Shown: positions 42,240 to 53,097, counted from the stretch's first letter. The stretch is 64,000 bases of DNA from Trichobilharzia szidati (GCA_944472155.2 OX235279.1:176183868-176247867); one strand, 5' to 3'. Notes: a model not told the origin generated them from the letters alone. Numbers and translations: made by a program.

Positions 42240-43207
42240 TTGATATCAATTCATTATTTGGAGAAAGCGAAAGCTACTCAAACGAAAACTAACAAGAAGT
42301 CTTCGCAACGACCGTGAACAGTGGTGGGCGACAAAGGCGAAAGAGATTGAAAAGGCATCAGCGATTGGTAACACCAGACAACTATTTAGGCTTATCAGAG
42401 AAACAGGTGGTAAAAGGCAAATGATAAGCGAAAAAAATCTCTCCGCATATGCCAGTTTGCGCCGTCTCTGGCGTAGACGTGATATCCGGCTGGCTATCAA
42501 CCGAAGGGCGTGTGTACTGTTCAGCAACGAGTTCCGTCCACCTTTATGGCTGGCTGTGATACCTGGCCATTGAGAGTAGAAAACATGAAAAGGCTGGCTA
42601 GCTGTCTTTGATCATAGGTGTCTGCTCTCCATCTCCCGTGTGAAGTCGTATAATAAGGTGAGCAATATTGAGGTGAGGCATCGAGTGCTACGTAAGAAGG
42701 GTAAATCGATAGACGAGGCAGTGAAATTACATCGACTGAGATGGTTTGGACATGTGTTACATATGCCTAGTCTTCGCCTTTCCCGACCACGGGCAATGTT
42801 AGCTGACATAGGGTCAGACTGGAAAAGAGCTAGCGACGGTCAAACCAAAACATGGCTTTATCAGTCAATGAAATCCACAACAGGTAGTTTAAGCCACATA
42901 GGAAGGTGTAGACTTCCTGACTGGTTGGGGTCTTCGGGACGATAAAATACAATGGTTGGAAACAACTGGTGACATGGCTCAAAATCGTCCTCAATGGCTG
43001 GCGCAGATGAATCCACTCCTTGTGACTTATGATTTCCAATGAAACTGTTTTGTTCTTCGTTATCACTATTCCTTTGCCTCACACCTCTGTTTACTGTCTC
43101 TAATATGCATTTCTCCTACTTTCCCCTCTTGCTTTGTGAGCTACAATGAGGGAGTGTGGCGACTTGAACTGCCGCACATATGTGCAAAGTTTTATGTCAA
43201 AAATAGA
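42240..43207 (+). pseudogene. LINE-1 family with internal deletion
   Basis: The linker SLRNDREQWWATKAKEIEKA, SAIGNTRQLFRLIRETGGKR (42280-42425) joins at about 42440 directly to YASLRRLWRRRDIRLAINRR (42448-42500), so the whole RT core is missing. Then KLHRLRWFGHVLHMPSLRLS, SDWKRASDGQTKTWLYQS and a 3' UTR to 43207. The deletion joins two parts that are separated by the RT in a complete element. Confidence 0.75.
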
Positions 43208-43213
43208 CAGATT

Positions 43214-43350
43214 ATTTGGAGAACCAATGGGAAACCTGGAAGTACTGGACAGCTGTTTCGTCCTAGTTTGGAGTCCTCCACGAGTACGTACGTACCCATG
43301 ATCTCACCAATGGATCGAATCTAGGAAGGACCCTCAGTTTACGAAGCGAG
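43214..43350 (-). mobile_element. SINE B copy, decayed ribozyme and head
   Basis: Minus strand: tail, GTACTG/CAGTAC-type stem partly kept (43242-43287), GAAA and GGAC kept, box 1 lost (CGTGGAG). The tRNA-like part beyond is hard to recognise. Confidence 0.6.
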
Positions 43351-43354
43351 CTCG

Positions 43355-43685
43355 TCAGTAGGATACATTTCAAGAATTCTAGACCTCAGTTCAGTGTATT
43401 ATTCAGCCATCTTTAGTTCAATTGTCCAATGAAATGTGAGTAGTAAAAATAAAGTCTCGTGAATAGTGATAGCATCTTGTAAATATATCACACTGAGCTT
43501 CGATCACTAAATGCGTCCGTACACAAACCTATAGAGTTTAACGGGGGGAGAAGGAAATTCATAACCAATTAAAATCTGATTGACTTTTGTGTAATTACAG
43601 AAGTAACCTAGACTGCGATTAGGAAGGGGAAGCAATGCAATCTAATTTTCTGCATTCCTCGTTTTCCGAGTCAAGTATAAGTTTT
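43355..43685. other. Unassigned stretch
   Basis: Nothing recognised apart from the preceding SINE B edge. Confidence 0.35.
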
Positions 43686-43687
43686 CA

Positions 43688-43832
43688 GGCTTTCAAGTCC
43701 CAGTAGCAGCAGCAGCAGCAGGGTTTGTTTTGCTGGCCTCCTCCTTCATTTACAAATTGACTACCGGTTAGGTGAGGTTTAGGAGTGCATCAGGGGGAAA
43801 TCGAACCCGGATCACGTGCATGCGTGGTTGTG
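43688..43832 (-). mobile_element. SINE A fragment with (AGC)n
   Basis: The minus strand head side (GGGAAATCGAACCCGG, box B) and body fragments are kept. The plus-strand AGTAGCAGCAGCAGCAGCAG run (43702-43721) is an expansion of the body's GTAGCAGTG. Confidence 0.55.
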
Positions 43833-43944
43833 TCAGTGGATCTCGGAGGCACTAATATCATCCAATGCAATAACAAAGAATACAACAACAGAATCACTGA
43901 TGACAAAATCGAATAATAGATAAACGCAATGCAACTTGATTTCA

Positions 43945-44176
43945 GGTCCGTCGGTGGCATAGCGGTTAGGACACTCGCCGACCATGCACATGGTCCGGGG
44001 TTCGATCCTCGGCCGACGCACTCCTTTACCTCGCAAAGCCAGAAATAATGCTGGTAAAGAGGAAAGGTTGGGCATGAGGCTAGCAACTCTATCCTGTAAA
44101 AATTAAGCACTGCTATAGAAACTTCAAGCCACTAGCTTGAGGCCTTATGTTCCACTGGGGAACGTGAAGGAAATAA
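43945..44176 (+). mobile_element. SINE A, near full length
   Basis: Box A TGGCATAGCGG, box B GGTTCGATCCTC, body CTCGCAAAGCCAGAAATAAT.., tail TTATGTTCCACTGGGGAACG then GTGAAGGAAATAAAAAAAAA. Good copy. Confidence 0.8.
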
Positions 44177-44194
44177 AAAAAAACAGATGTGCTC

Positions 44195-44280
44195 CCGGAG
44201 CTGGGTAGTTGAACTGTGAAGCTAACAATGTCTTCATAAACACCATCTTCAGCGCTGATTTCAATACTGTACCATTTTTT
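44195..44280 (-). mobile_element. PLE terminus, degenerate hammerhead-like motif
   Basis: Minus strand CGCTGAAGATGGTGTTTATG, AAGACATTGTTAGCTTCACA corresponds to the CTGAAGATGTTG..GAAAGC motif of the 1248-1288 type, with the GAAA box lost. Confidence 0.45.
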
Positions 44281-44287
44281 TGATTAT

Positions 44288-45690
44288 CATTATTATTCCC
44301 TTGGGTTCTGAGTGGAACACAATAGTTCGAAAACACACCTCCACTTTGTTATACATTTTCTGCCGTCCTCTTCAGCTGGCTGATCCCACGATTGACCATA
44401 AATCTCATCTCCTCCTCTAACTCACACGATCTCCTACATGTCACCCTCGCACCGACCACCCACTAGTCGTTTACCAATGGGATTCCATTCGAGCGATGAT
44501 GGCCTGCACTACACGCGATGTCATTCGACGGCCTTCTCAGTGTGCACCCAACTCATCCATCTCCATTTTCTCCTACATATTTGTTGAACAATTAAGTCTT
44601 GCTTGTAAGTTTGCTCCCAGACAGCCAGCCAGAGTTTCTTTCCGCTAATTCTTTTTGCCCCACCAGCCGTCCTGCTAATCGACCCTCATTATTGAGCCAG
44701 AGAATGGTGGCAGCTGTTGATAAAAGGTTGCAGTAGCCTGTTGCAAATGCTTTTCATGACACTGATGTCAAGTTTCTGACCCATGTAGGTGAAGTAACTG
44801 ACTGACTGACTTAACTGACATTTGTGTTGAACAGAACCAGAATCCTGTTCTTTGTGCTGAAGCTGAGGCGGAGTGCAGAATATTTCCAAACTGGTTTCAG
44901 ATTGATGAAGGCGTGCGTACCTTGCCATCCTGATTCTGGCTGGCTGGCTGACTGACTGGCTTTGACATCTTCATCCGTGGGATGTGCCTTTAGTTGAAAT
45001 AACGCTACCCAACCGGATAAGTGAAGGATGTGACCTCTTTCAAGTTTCTCCGATTGACAGTGATTTGTGCAGGCTGTTGTTGTTGTTGGTTGGTTGGTTG
45101 ACCGTCTTCATCACCTCCTTCCTTCCGATGTTCACCAGGAGTCCTGTCTTCACTGACAGACAGCCTTTTATGCCAGTTTGTTGGTTTTCGGCTTCAAGTC
45201 TTCAAGTTTGCATGACAATAAACACAAATCATCCATGTGGGGAATCCAGACCTTCTACAGTCTTCTTATAAGTCAGTGAGGCGTATTTCAGTCTCCTCAC
45301 TCCCCACTGACACAGTATGAGGCACTGTCTAGTCCACCGTAATTAGGAACATAACTGGTGATATTTGTGGGCAGCTTTATCTTGCTCTTTTCTTTACTTC
45401 AAATGCCTCTCTGAGTCTTCTGTTGTGGATCACCTGACACGGGCCACTGTCAAATAGTCAGCTCTTGAATGAGGTTGATAAATACTTGAGGTACGCCACT
45501 GAGTTGAAGTAGTTTCCAAATTACTTCTCGGTACGGCCAACGCTGTCTGTTGAAGGCCTGCTCGAAGTCGATGAAGTTGAGATAGACATTTAACTGCCAT
45601 TCTATGCTCTGTTTGATGATGATGCATAGAGTTGCGATTTGTTCAGCACATGATTTGCCTTTCTTAAATCCAGCCAGCTTATTTCGGGCT
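44288..45690 (-). pseudogene. RTE-like LINE, RT to 3' end
   Basis: Minus strand. KSCAEQIATLCIIIKQSIEW-like sequence (45660-45600), FDFEQAFNRQRWPY, VPQVFINLIQE, FLIMVDXXLHXTVSVGSEET-like sequence, the CLLSCKLEDLKPKTNKLA region, poly-Asn/Gln, SIGETXKRSHPSLIRLG, ARYARLHQSETSLEIFCTPP (44928-44860) and the C-terminus with KTLARHN, to the 3' end at 44330-44290. Frames broken throughout; ordered RTE layout visible. Confidence 0.7.
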
Positions 45691-45694
45691 GTAT

Positions 45695-46260
45695 TATTGT
45701 AACAACAGAAGACAAGGGCCAGGCAACAGATCGTTTATTAAGGAAAATGAACACATATTTATAGATTTTGATGTACATTATTGTAGATTATTCTTAGTAG
45801 AAAATACAGTCTTTTGATTGGTTGTTTCTCACAGGAAGTTAACCTTGCATCTCTTTGTGGCTGTATCAGATGCTAACTGTATCCGCCTACGCAAAGCCCT
45901 TGTTCTCATTTTCTCACCACCAATATTGGGGACATAAACATTGACGTGAATTTTTTTTTTTTGAGCGAAGAAATATTTACTTTTCAATTAGATCCTCTTC
46001 TATGGCTCTACTCTAATATATATAGCATTTTTTTACAATACACAACAATTTACCAAACACGTGGCGATATATTTGTTAACAATGTTAACAATTAATTTAT
46101 TCTATCCATTTCTACCTTTTAATTGTGTATTAATTTTTTTCCTTAATTATCTACCCATTGACATTTTGACACTGGTTAATTATTGACATCAATTACTGTC
46201 TACCAACTTTGGCTAGCAGCCACCTCTCACCACACTATAAATCCAATAAAATCACTCTAC
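45695..46260 (+). repeat. Dispersed LTR-like repeat interrupted by a PLE terminus
   Basis: TGTAACAACAGAAGACAAGG, GCCAGGCAACAGATCGTTTA, GACATAAACATTGACGTGAA and, beyond an insertion, TTACTGTCTACCAACTTTGG, CACCTCTCACCAC; matches 13694-14090. The interrupting segment (about 45950-46165) contains a PLE-type core on the minus strand (about 45963-46015), flanked by similar ATTGAC..AAT sequences. Confidence 0.5.
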
Positions 46261-46509
46261 CATGGAAAATAAAAGCTTTTTAATCCTATCACCGAACTAT
46301 AAGCCTTACTGTTATCTTAATGATTTTTATAGAATCATAAAAAAACGTTATGAAGAAAAATGTTATGTTATATATATAGCCAATCAATCAATTATTGACG
46401 AACAGTATGGCGCTTCTCAAGACGCTTCTGCATTCTAATCTCTTTAAGCGTGAATGTGATGATCTGCAGTTGACAGTCGAAAAAAACAATAACAACAGCC
46501 AAAAAAAGA

Positions 46510-46575
46510 GATATTTTATCATAAGCTTCTCTCCAAGGCTGCACAGTCCTATTGCAGCGGTTTACACACGTACAA
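46510..46575 (-). mobile_element. Decayed PLE terminal core
   Basis: Minus strand CTGTGCAGCCTTGGAGAGAA, GCTTATGATAAAATATCTC resembles the TACAGCCT..TGATGA..GAAA terminal core with mutations. Confidence 0.35.
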
Positions 46576-46689
46576 TGGAAACTGACAACAAAACTCAGAG
46601 GTTACTTACTGTCAGCTAGTGTATATGTAGAAATTGGGCACTGCAGGAAAGTGTAATTCCATATCGAATAAGTTGATGATAATTGTTGG

Positions 46690-47260
46690 TATTAGATGGT
46701 TGGAGGCAATCGGCCACAGGAAGCCTTGGACCTAGTTGGCCCTCACCAGTCAGCAAGGCGTATCTGCAACCCTGAAGGATCTGATGTCCCTTCTGAGATT
46801 CGAACCCGCGTCACCCAGTGCTGCAGTCAGAGACGTTACCACTGAGCTATTCAGGCTCGTGACTGACCTCCTGTCGGACTATATTGGATATTTTTGACTG
46901 CACACTAGTCAGTGACTAGTGTAATGTGTCTAGTCCTATCTTCGGTGCAGACTGAATTCTACCAGTCAGGTTGTCTGACTGCAGCACTGGGTGACGCGGG
47001 TTCGAATCTCAGAAGGGACATCAGATCCTTCAGGGTTGCAGATACGCCTTGCTGACTGGTGAGGGCCAACTAGGTCCAAGGCTTCCTGCCGATTGCCTCC
47101 AACTATCTAATACCAACAACTCACAGTGCACCGTAATGGCGAGCCACCTAGCATGGTGGCTACATTGCAAACATGACTGATAGAATTCAGTCTGCGCCGA
47201 AGATAGGACTAGACACATTACACTAGTTACTGACTAGTGTGCAATCAAAAATAAGTTGAT
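46690..47260. mobile_element. SINE C large inverted pair
   Basis: 46690-46860 reads TATTAGATGGTTGGAGGCAA.. to ..GATTCGAACCCGCGTCACCC (box B complement) and GGTAACGTCTC..; the reverse complement occurs at about 46980-47130. The tRNA-like box A (complement of GAGCTATTCAGGC at 46844) is present only in the left copy. The central spacer carries the GACTAGTGTAATGTGTCTAG flank, which is also inverted at 47205-47245. Confidence 0.7.
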
Positions 47261-47261
47261 G

Positions 47262-47484
47262 ATAAATGTCACACACATACACACACTGTGATGATGCAGT
47301 ATTATTAACAACTGGATTCTTCTGCTGTTTTCACCTATCTTGCATGACTTAAAACCGGAACGCCTACACAAAGATGCCTAGGAATAATTCTTTTCTTTTT
47401 TTTACAAGTATTGAATGTTGAGTTATTGTCAGTTAGTGAAAAATAAACTAAATCAAAGTATTGCAAAAATATTCATTCAGACAT
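47262..47484. other. Unassigned stretch
   Basis: Short (CA)n near 47273-47287. No other signal. Confidence 0.35.
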
Positions 47485-47640
47485 CTATAAAACACAAAAT
47501 AATCGAGCAAAGAATATTCTTTTCGATAAATTTCTCTTCCAGGCTCTGCAATTATATATGCATGTTTATTTACACAGAATATTTTAAATTAGTATTTAAT
47601 AACAATATTAGCGTTTTTTTTAAATTTTAAATAATATCGA
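47485..47640 (-). mobile_element. PLE terminal repeat
   Basis: Minus strand core ATTGCAGAGCCTGGAAGAGA, AATTTATCGAAAAGAATATT, CTTTGCTC (about 47558-47503): the same layout as the other termini. Confidence 0.55.
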
Positions 47641-47714
47641 TTTGTAAAGTATGGTCAATGCTATTGCAGTTCATTAAAGATGCTTAAATTATAATATTAA
47701 TAAAGATATAGTAG

Positions 47715-48173
47715 CAAATAGAAAATGGTCTTACTCTAAACCCCTCCAAATGCCAAACAGTCAATTTCACCTTTAGGCATAAATCCGACCTAATCAAACT
47801 GTTTGGCTCTCATGAGGTATGCAACATAGACGGCACTGAAATAGAAACTAAATCGGAAATTAAATACCTAGGCGTCATTCTATCTTCTGATCTCTCCTGG
47901 TCGTCTCATATCTTAGCAATTTCTAAGAAAATATTCCGTCTTACCTTCTACATTAAGAAGTTAAAACATTCTGGTATTACCCAACCCTTACTCCTACAAT
48001 TCGTTAACTCTCGCATTCTGCCTATTATTCTCTATTGTTCCCCCTTAGTTTTTCCCGGGCTACTGAAGAAAGACTATAACATATTACGCAGGATGTTAAA
48101 TGTCGTCAGCAGAGTAAGCAACGTGCCACTTAACCAGCTTGTTAATATTTTGGTTGACAGGCACATGGACTCA
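47715..48173 (+). pseudogene. CR1/Jockey-like LINE RT fragment, cut by the gap
   Basis: Open across about 150 codons: LNPSKCQTVNFTFRHKSDLI, DGTEIETKSEIKYLGVILSS, DLSWSSHILAISKKIFRLTF, PIILYCSPLVFPGLLKKDYN, RRMLNVVSRVSNVPLNQLVN. This is the RT thumb and following region of CR1/Jockey-type elements. No stop is seen before the gap, making it one of the best preserved coding stretches in the window. Confidence 0.8.
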
Positions 48174-48672
48174 NNNNNNNNNNNNNNNNNNNNNNNNNNN
48201 NNNNNNNNNNNNNNNNNNNNNNNNNNNNNNNNNNNNNNNNNNNNNNNNNNNNNNNNNNNNNNNNNNNNNNNNNNNNNNNNNNNNNNNNNNNNNNNNNNNN
48301 NNNNNNNNNNNNNNNNNNNNNNNNNNNNNNNNNNNNNNNNNNNNNNNNNNNNNNNNNNNNNNNNNNNNNNNNNNNNNNNNNNNNNNNNNNNNNNNNNNNN
48401 NNNNNNNNNNNNNNNNNNNNNNNNNNNNNNNNNNNNNNNNNNNNNNNNNNNNNNNNNNNNNNNNNNNNNNNNNNNNNNNNNNNNNNNNNNNNNNNNNNNN
48501 NNNNNNNNNNNNNNNNNNNNNNNNNNNNNNNNNNNNNNNNNNNNNNNNNNNNNNNNNNNNNNNNNNNNNNNNNNNNNNNNNNNNNNNNNNNNNNNNNNNN
48601 NNNNNNNNNNNNNNNNNNNNNNNNNNNNNNNNNNNNNNNNNNNNNNNNNNNNNNNNNNNNNNNNNNNNNNNN
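48174..48672. other. Assembly gap (499 N)
   Basis: Run of undetermined bases inside the CR1-like LINE. Open frames crossing it are artefacts. Confidence 0.99.
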
Positions 48673-48800
48673 TAAGAATCCTTAAAGATAAAAATATACA
48701 CAACTTTGGATGACTGTACAGTCTATAAAGTAAATCAGACATGAGAAAAATATTTTCACCGGGAAAATTTTCATCACCTATATATTTTTGTTACAGTATG
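48673..48800 (+). mobile_element. Decayed PLE terminus
   Basis: GACTGTACAGTCTATAAAGT, AAATCAGACATGAGAAAAAT, ATTTTCACCGGG keeps the TGTACAG start of the terminal core, with other parts mutated. Confidence 0.4.
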
Positions 48801-49284
48801 TATATATATGTATATATGTATTAAGATACATATCTCTAAACTGTTAAATGGAATGTTTGCTTTTTACACTGTTAAAAGTTAAAAATTAAAGTTATTATAA
48901 TACAATACTAATGTGTATCCTAGTTTTTTTTTATAGCTGTGAAGAGTAAAACGGAAAAAAAACACACAAACAAAACAGGCAATAGTGTATTAAAAGGTGA
49001 GTATTCATTCACATCGATTACATGCATATAGGCTTGATGATTTCAAACACCAGATTTGAAATACCCTCATGGAATTTATATATATATATTTTTGAAAAGC
49101 AGGGAAAGAAGTCCTCATTCTACTTAACTAAACTATTCAAACAAGTGATCAATATATTATTGAAGTTTTGCCGCGGCAAGTAGCTCTCATACTTTTGTTT
49201 TCTCGCTATCTGAGTGGAAATGAGGAAAGAAGACCTTATGATTCTGTCCTCTAATTACACTGACTCCAATGAATATGAGACTAA
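48801..49284. other. Unassigned AT-rich stretch
   Basis: Short (TA)n runs near 48800 and 49077. No coding or repeat relation recognised. Confidence 0.35.
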
Positions 49285-49385
49285 GGATTTTCAAGTATTG
49301 GTTTTGTAGGGATTTTGTTTGATTGCATGGAGGATTTCATCATTAGCTGACATCAGTTAGAGAACCACTGGAAAACAGGCTGGGA

Positions 49386-49431
49386 GTACTGGACAGCTGT
49401 TTCGCCCTAGTTTGGGACTCTTCAGCAGTAC
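49386..49431 (-). ncRNA. Hammerhead ribozyme in SINE B, core intact
   Basis: Minus strand: GTACTG, CTGAAGA, stem II GTCC (loop CAAACTA) GGGC with one G-U pair, GAA, ACAGCTGT, C, CAGTAC. All core residues present; cleavage predicted between 49392 and 49391. Confidence 0.82.
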
Positions 49432-49791
49432 GCGCCCACCGGGATTCGGACCCAGGACCTTCTGGTTACAAGGCGAGCTCGTAGACCATTGAGCCACTAG
49501 GATCCGATCCAATGGTCAGCCCATGAATTCTAACTTCTTCAAATTCACGACATAGCGCGACCATTTTGCAATGTCTTCTTCGATGAGTTACTGTCTCATC
49601 TTTAACCTGCTGTACCCTACTGGTCACGGCTTCCCACTAGAACCCCAGGTTAACTGCCTCAATAGGGCCAGTCACTAGTGAGCATCAGATTAATTTTCAA
49701 GTATTGGTTCGGTAGGGATTTTGTTTAATTGTATGGAGGATTTCATCATGAGCTGACATCAGTTAGAGAACCACTGGAAAACCTGCGGGGA

Positions 49792-49820
49792 GTACTGGAC
49801 AGCCGTTTCGTCCTAGTTTG
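49792..49820 (-). ncRNA. Hammerhead 3' half (second tandem unit)
   Basis: Minus strand AAACTA, GGAC, GAAACGGCTGTC, CAGTAC: stem II 3' strand, GAAA and the cleavage site are present; box 1 was lost at the inversion breakpoint. Confidence 0.7.
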
Positions 49821-49869
49821 GTTCTCTAACTGATGTCAGCTCATGATGAAGTCCTCCATGCAATCAGAC

Positions 49870-50770
49870 TAAGGATTGTTAAGTTCTGCCATTCGACGCA
49901 TTTTTTTCTTCTTTTTGAAATGAGAAACATCACATTAACTTTAAGGGTAGATAGACAGTGTTTATATTGAGCGGATTTTTTAAATTAAGACTGGATTTCA
50001 AGTTTCAGCCTCATCATATCCGAATAGAAAAACAACTAGATAGGCAAACTGAAGAGTATGAAGCGTTGTGTATGAAATATAATCTACACTCCAAATTAAT
50101 TTTTTTTTTAAATAATAAAAATGTGATTATTCTTAAGTATGCGCGTCAGTGTTTCAATGGTAATATGTTCACTAGTTTTTACGCGGGATATGGCGGTTTG
50201 GTTCACGTCCGATGCATACCTTAACCGTACCTAGTTCACTTAGTAAACAGCGGTCATCCCGGAAAAGAGAGAAGGCTAGGCGTGAGGTTAACAACACCAC
50301 TACCACATAGGAGGAGATTGTATGTCTGCTAAAATTTTGAATATTAAGGTCGTTTCTACAGGTAAAGTGTCAACAGCGTAATATTAAAATCTCCTAGTAT
50401 GACAACTACTGAGGCAAGCCGAGCTTTTAAAAGGAACATTTCTGGGGACTCGGTTGAGTAAAGTTCACAGTCGAGTCTCTGCTGATGTCATAACGAATTC
50501 CTGGGAGGAAGTCGTCAGCTTGCTACAGTCAACATAAAACCATCAGAAAATGTATTGTTTACTAATAATCTTTCGAGCACAATTTATTGCGCATATTTCT
50601 ATTACTCATTGATGTAGGCACCAGCGTTACTCAAACAAGCCACCTGGGCTTCATCATGTCTTCTTTACGATTAGTTAAGATATTCAAATCAGTGATCATG
50701 GTGTCTTTCATTTAACATAAAGGGAAACAAAAGTTGTAACTTAAGATCTAGGTTTTGAGCTGGTTAGCAC
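49870..50770. other. Mostly unassigned; decayed SINE and PLE pieces
   Basis: An 88-codon plus-strand open frame (49958-50224) has a charged stretch (IEKQLDRQTEEYEALCMKYN) after an acceptor-like TTTCAAGTTTCAG, but an internal T/A run argues against a real exon. 50222-50320 resembles a SINE A body. 50555-50600 carries a minus-strand GCGCAA/TTGTGC hairpin followed by TCGAAAG, a PLE terminus of the 38975 type. Confidence 0.4.
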
Positions 50771-50775
50771 CAATT

Positions 50776-51013
50776 TTTGTATTCCTCCACATTCCCTAGT
50801 GGAACATAGAGGGCTTCAAGCTAGAGGCTTGAAGTTTCTGTAGCAGTGTTTACTTTTACAGGATGAGGTTGCTAGCCTCATGACCAACCTTTCCCCTTTA
50901 CCAGCTTTATTTCTGGTTTAGCGAGGTAAAGGAGTGCGTCGGTGGCCGGGGATCGAACCCCGGACCATGTGCATGGTCGGTGAGAATCCTAACCACTGTG
51001 CCACCGACGCACC
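50776..51013 (-). mobile_element. SINE A, full length
   Basis: Minus strand tail ATTCCCTAGTGGAACATAGA.., body, box B complement GGGGATCGAACCCCGG (50947) and box A complement CCACTGTGCCACCG. ACCAATT (about 50769-50775 and 51011-51017) flanks it as a target duplication of 7-9 bp. Confidence 0.82.
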
Positions 51014-51228
51014 AATTAGTACTACGTATCCTGCAACACACATACAAGAGAAATTTCCTGTGCTTAAGCTTTAAACCTGCTTAAAATGCAACCAAAATAG
51101 ATTGAATCCAACTTATAAAAAACGCTCTTTATCCTGTCTAACTTCCATTCCTATGTATTAAGCCATTACAGCATTCTGCTGAAACGAGTCATACATTTTA
51201 GCGACCAAGATACACATTTTTTTCAATG

Positions 51229-51413
51229 TTTTTTTATTACAGCTTGATTCCACACTGTATTTTTTGGAACAGGTATAGAATTTTCAGCATGTGAAATCGG
51301 TAGCTCAAATTTTGCAGGCCAACCATAGATATAAGGTGTGCGTCGGCAGGGGATCGAACCCCGGATCATGTGCATGATCGGCAAGCGTCCAAACCACTGT
51401 GCAGCCGACGTAC
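51229..51413 (-). mobile_element. SINE A2 copy
   Basis: Minus strand: T-rich 3' end (51215-51240), CAGCTTGATTCCACACTGTA, CCATAGATATAAGG and a head with box B GGGGATCGAACCCCGG (51350) and box A complement CCACTGTGCAGCCG. Confidence 0.78.
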
Positions 51414-51492
51414 AGCACCTATCGTCTAGTCAACTTCTCTGCATTTCCATATGGAATAGTTCAAAGATAAAACACGACTCCCTTGAATCCTC

Positions 51493-51660
51493 CATTTTAC
51501 AGGGTAGATCGGTTAGACAACCGGGGGAGTACTGGATAAATTAGGCACAAGTTCTTCATCAGTACTCACCCCCAAAACGGGGTTCGAGTTAAAGGATCTT
51601 CCACCCTGACAAGACAAGCTGTGCAGACCATTCAGTCAGTCAACGGGATCCAACCTGTTG
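51493..51660 (-). mobile_element. Diverged SINE B
   Basis: Minus strand: GAGTACTGATGAAGAAC.. and CCAGTACTCC keep the stem I and box 1 side (51508-51570), but the GAAA part is replaced (CTTGTGCCTAATTTATC). The tRNA-like head follows (AACTCGAACCCCG, 51578-51590). Confidence 0.6.
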
Positions 51661-53058
51661 GACAATCCAACCGGGTATTTTTAAAGCATACAAGGAAGCA
51701 AGGGAAAAGGCAGGCAAAGTTGACAGTTTTGTCCAACTAAAAATAGACAATTTATATATTGTTGTTTTATTCTATGCAACAGGCTGATTAAATCTACATT
51801 AAAATACTTTTACAATAATAATAATAATATGTATGCATATATACATGCCTGCATGGATGCATGTATATTTATTTTTAATTTTAATATCACAATTGAAAAA
51901 AAGACGAAACGAAATGAAACGAAACGAAACTTATTTAATGCTCCTAAATCCATTAGTGACTAGTTTGACAGGTAGACTCTGATATTTGTTTACTTGCATT
52001 GTAAACATAAATAATAATAGCTGTTGTAATAATGATGCTATTATTACTACTAATACTACTAATAGTGATATTAGTAGTAGTAATGATAATAATAATGATA
52101 CCCTCCTCCTCCTCCTCTCCCTCGTCATCAACATCATCAGCAGCATCATTCACACCATCATGATAACAACAATAGTTAAAATGTGATCGTCATCAACATT
52201 TCCACATGGCAAAAGAAAGACAAACTTCAATGAGTGAAAATTAATCTAACTAACACAGATGAAAAAGGGACAACAAAATGGAGAAAAAAAAAGAGAACTT
52301 CATCAACAGCAACAGCCATTAAAGGCAGTAGTAGAAGTAGAGGAGAGGCGGATGGTGGGGGCGACGGAGGGATGAGTCCTGTAACGACGAATATTTGTTC
52401 AATTGGACTTTTTTTAAAAAAAAAACAACAATAAAGAATACATTAACAGTGAAAAAATATGCTACTATTTTGTTTGTTTGGCCCTTTTTTTAATTGAACC
52501 GACACATTCACTAATGTATATTTGACAAGTTATGATGAGATAGACTAGAGGGAAACAGACAGAAAGAGAGATAGAGATTGATATAAGCATTACAATAAAG
52601 CGACAATCAGATCTTTTCAGTTTTTGAAATAAAAATACTTCAACTACTTACTAAAAAAATCAGTAATATAAAAGTGACAACAATAATTTTTTAGGATTGA
52701 TGATTGGAATTGATAGCTGTTTTCGAAATGCATCCCATTTTTATTCTCTATCTCTATTCATGAAACGAAGCGAACGGTGAATGAAAGACAATTAACTCGT
52801 TAATTATGTTTCACAGGTGATTATGAATGTGGGAATATACCTTATTCTGAGTATTATTAGTATACGTATACATAAAAAATAATATATATATGTATGTATG
52901 AAAATTTGTTAGTGTTTTTAATCACCTCTCATTCTCCATTAACTTTTAGCTTCTCTACTTGTTTTTTCAGTCTTTGATTTTTGCGCGTGATTTAATCTAA
53001 ACTCGATGAAACAAACACTCATTAGAACAAATAAATAATAAAAAGAAAGCATAAAAGC

Positions 53059-53097
<39 letters not shown>

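Larger units (their letters stand above)
49285..49869 (-). mobile_element. SINE B tandem (about 1.3 units) with two ribozymes and an inverted end
   Basis: Minus strand. The first unit (49696-49291) holds the leader, tRNA-like head (box A TGGCTCAATGG, box B GGTCCGAATCC; 49505-49441), hammerhead and tail. The second begins at 49697 and includes the tail and the 3' half of a second hammerhead, ending at 49820. The tail starts at 49291 and 49697 and the ribozymes' GTACTG at 49386 and 49792, so the period is 406 bp. From 49821 to 49869 the tail appears inverted. A transcript crossing two complete ribozymes of such an array would release 406-nt monomers. Confidence 0.8.

Noticed and set aside
48074..48742. 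Long open frames on both strands
   Set aside because: They run through the N gap; the length is an artefact.
49958..50224. Host exon with a charged, coil-like stretch
   Set aside because: The frame includes a T/A homopolymer region and lacks a convincing donor, so evidence was too weak.
51931..52434. Several open frames of 60-70 codons
   Set aside because: Translations of trinucleotide and A-rich microsatellites.
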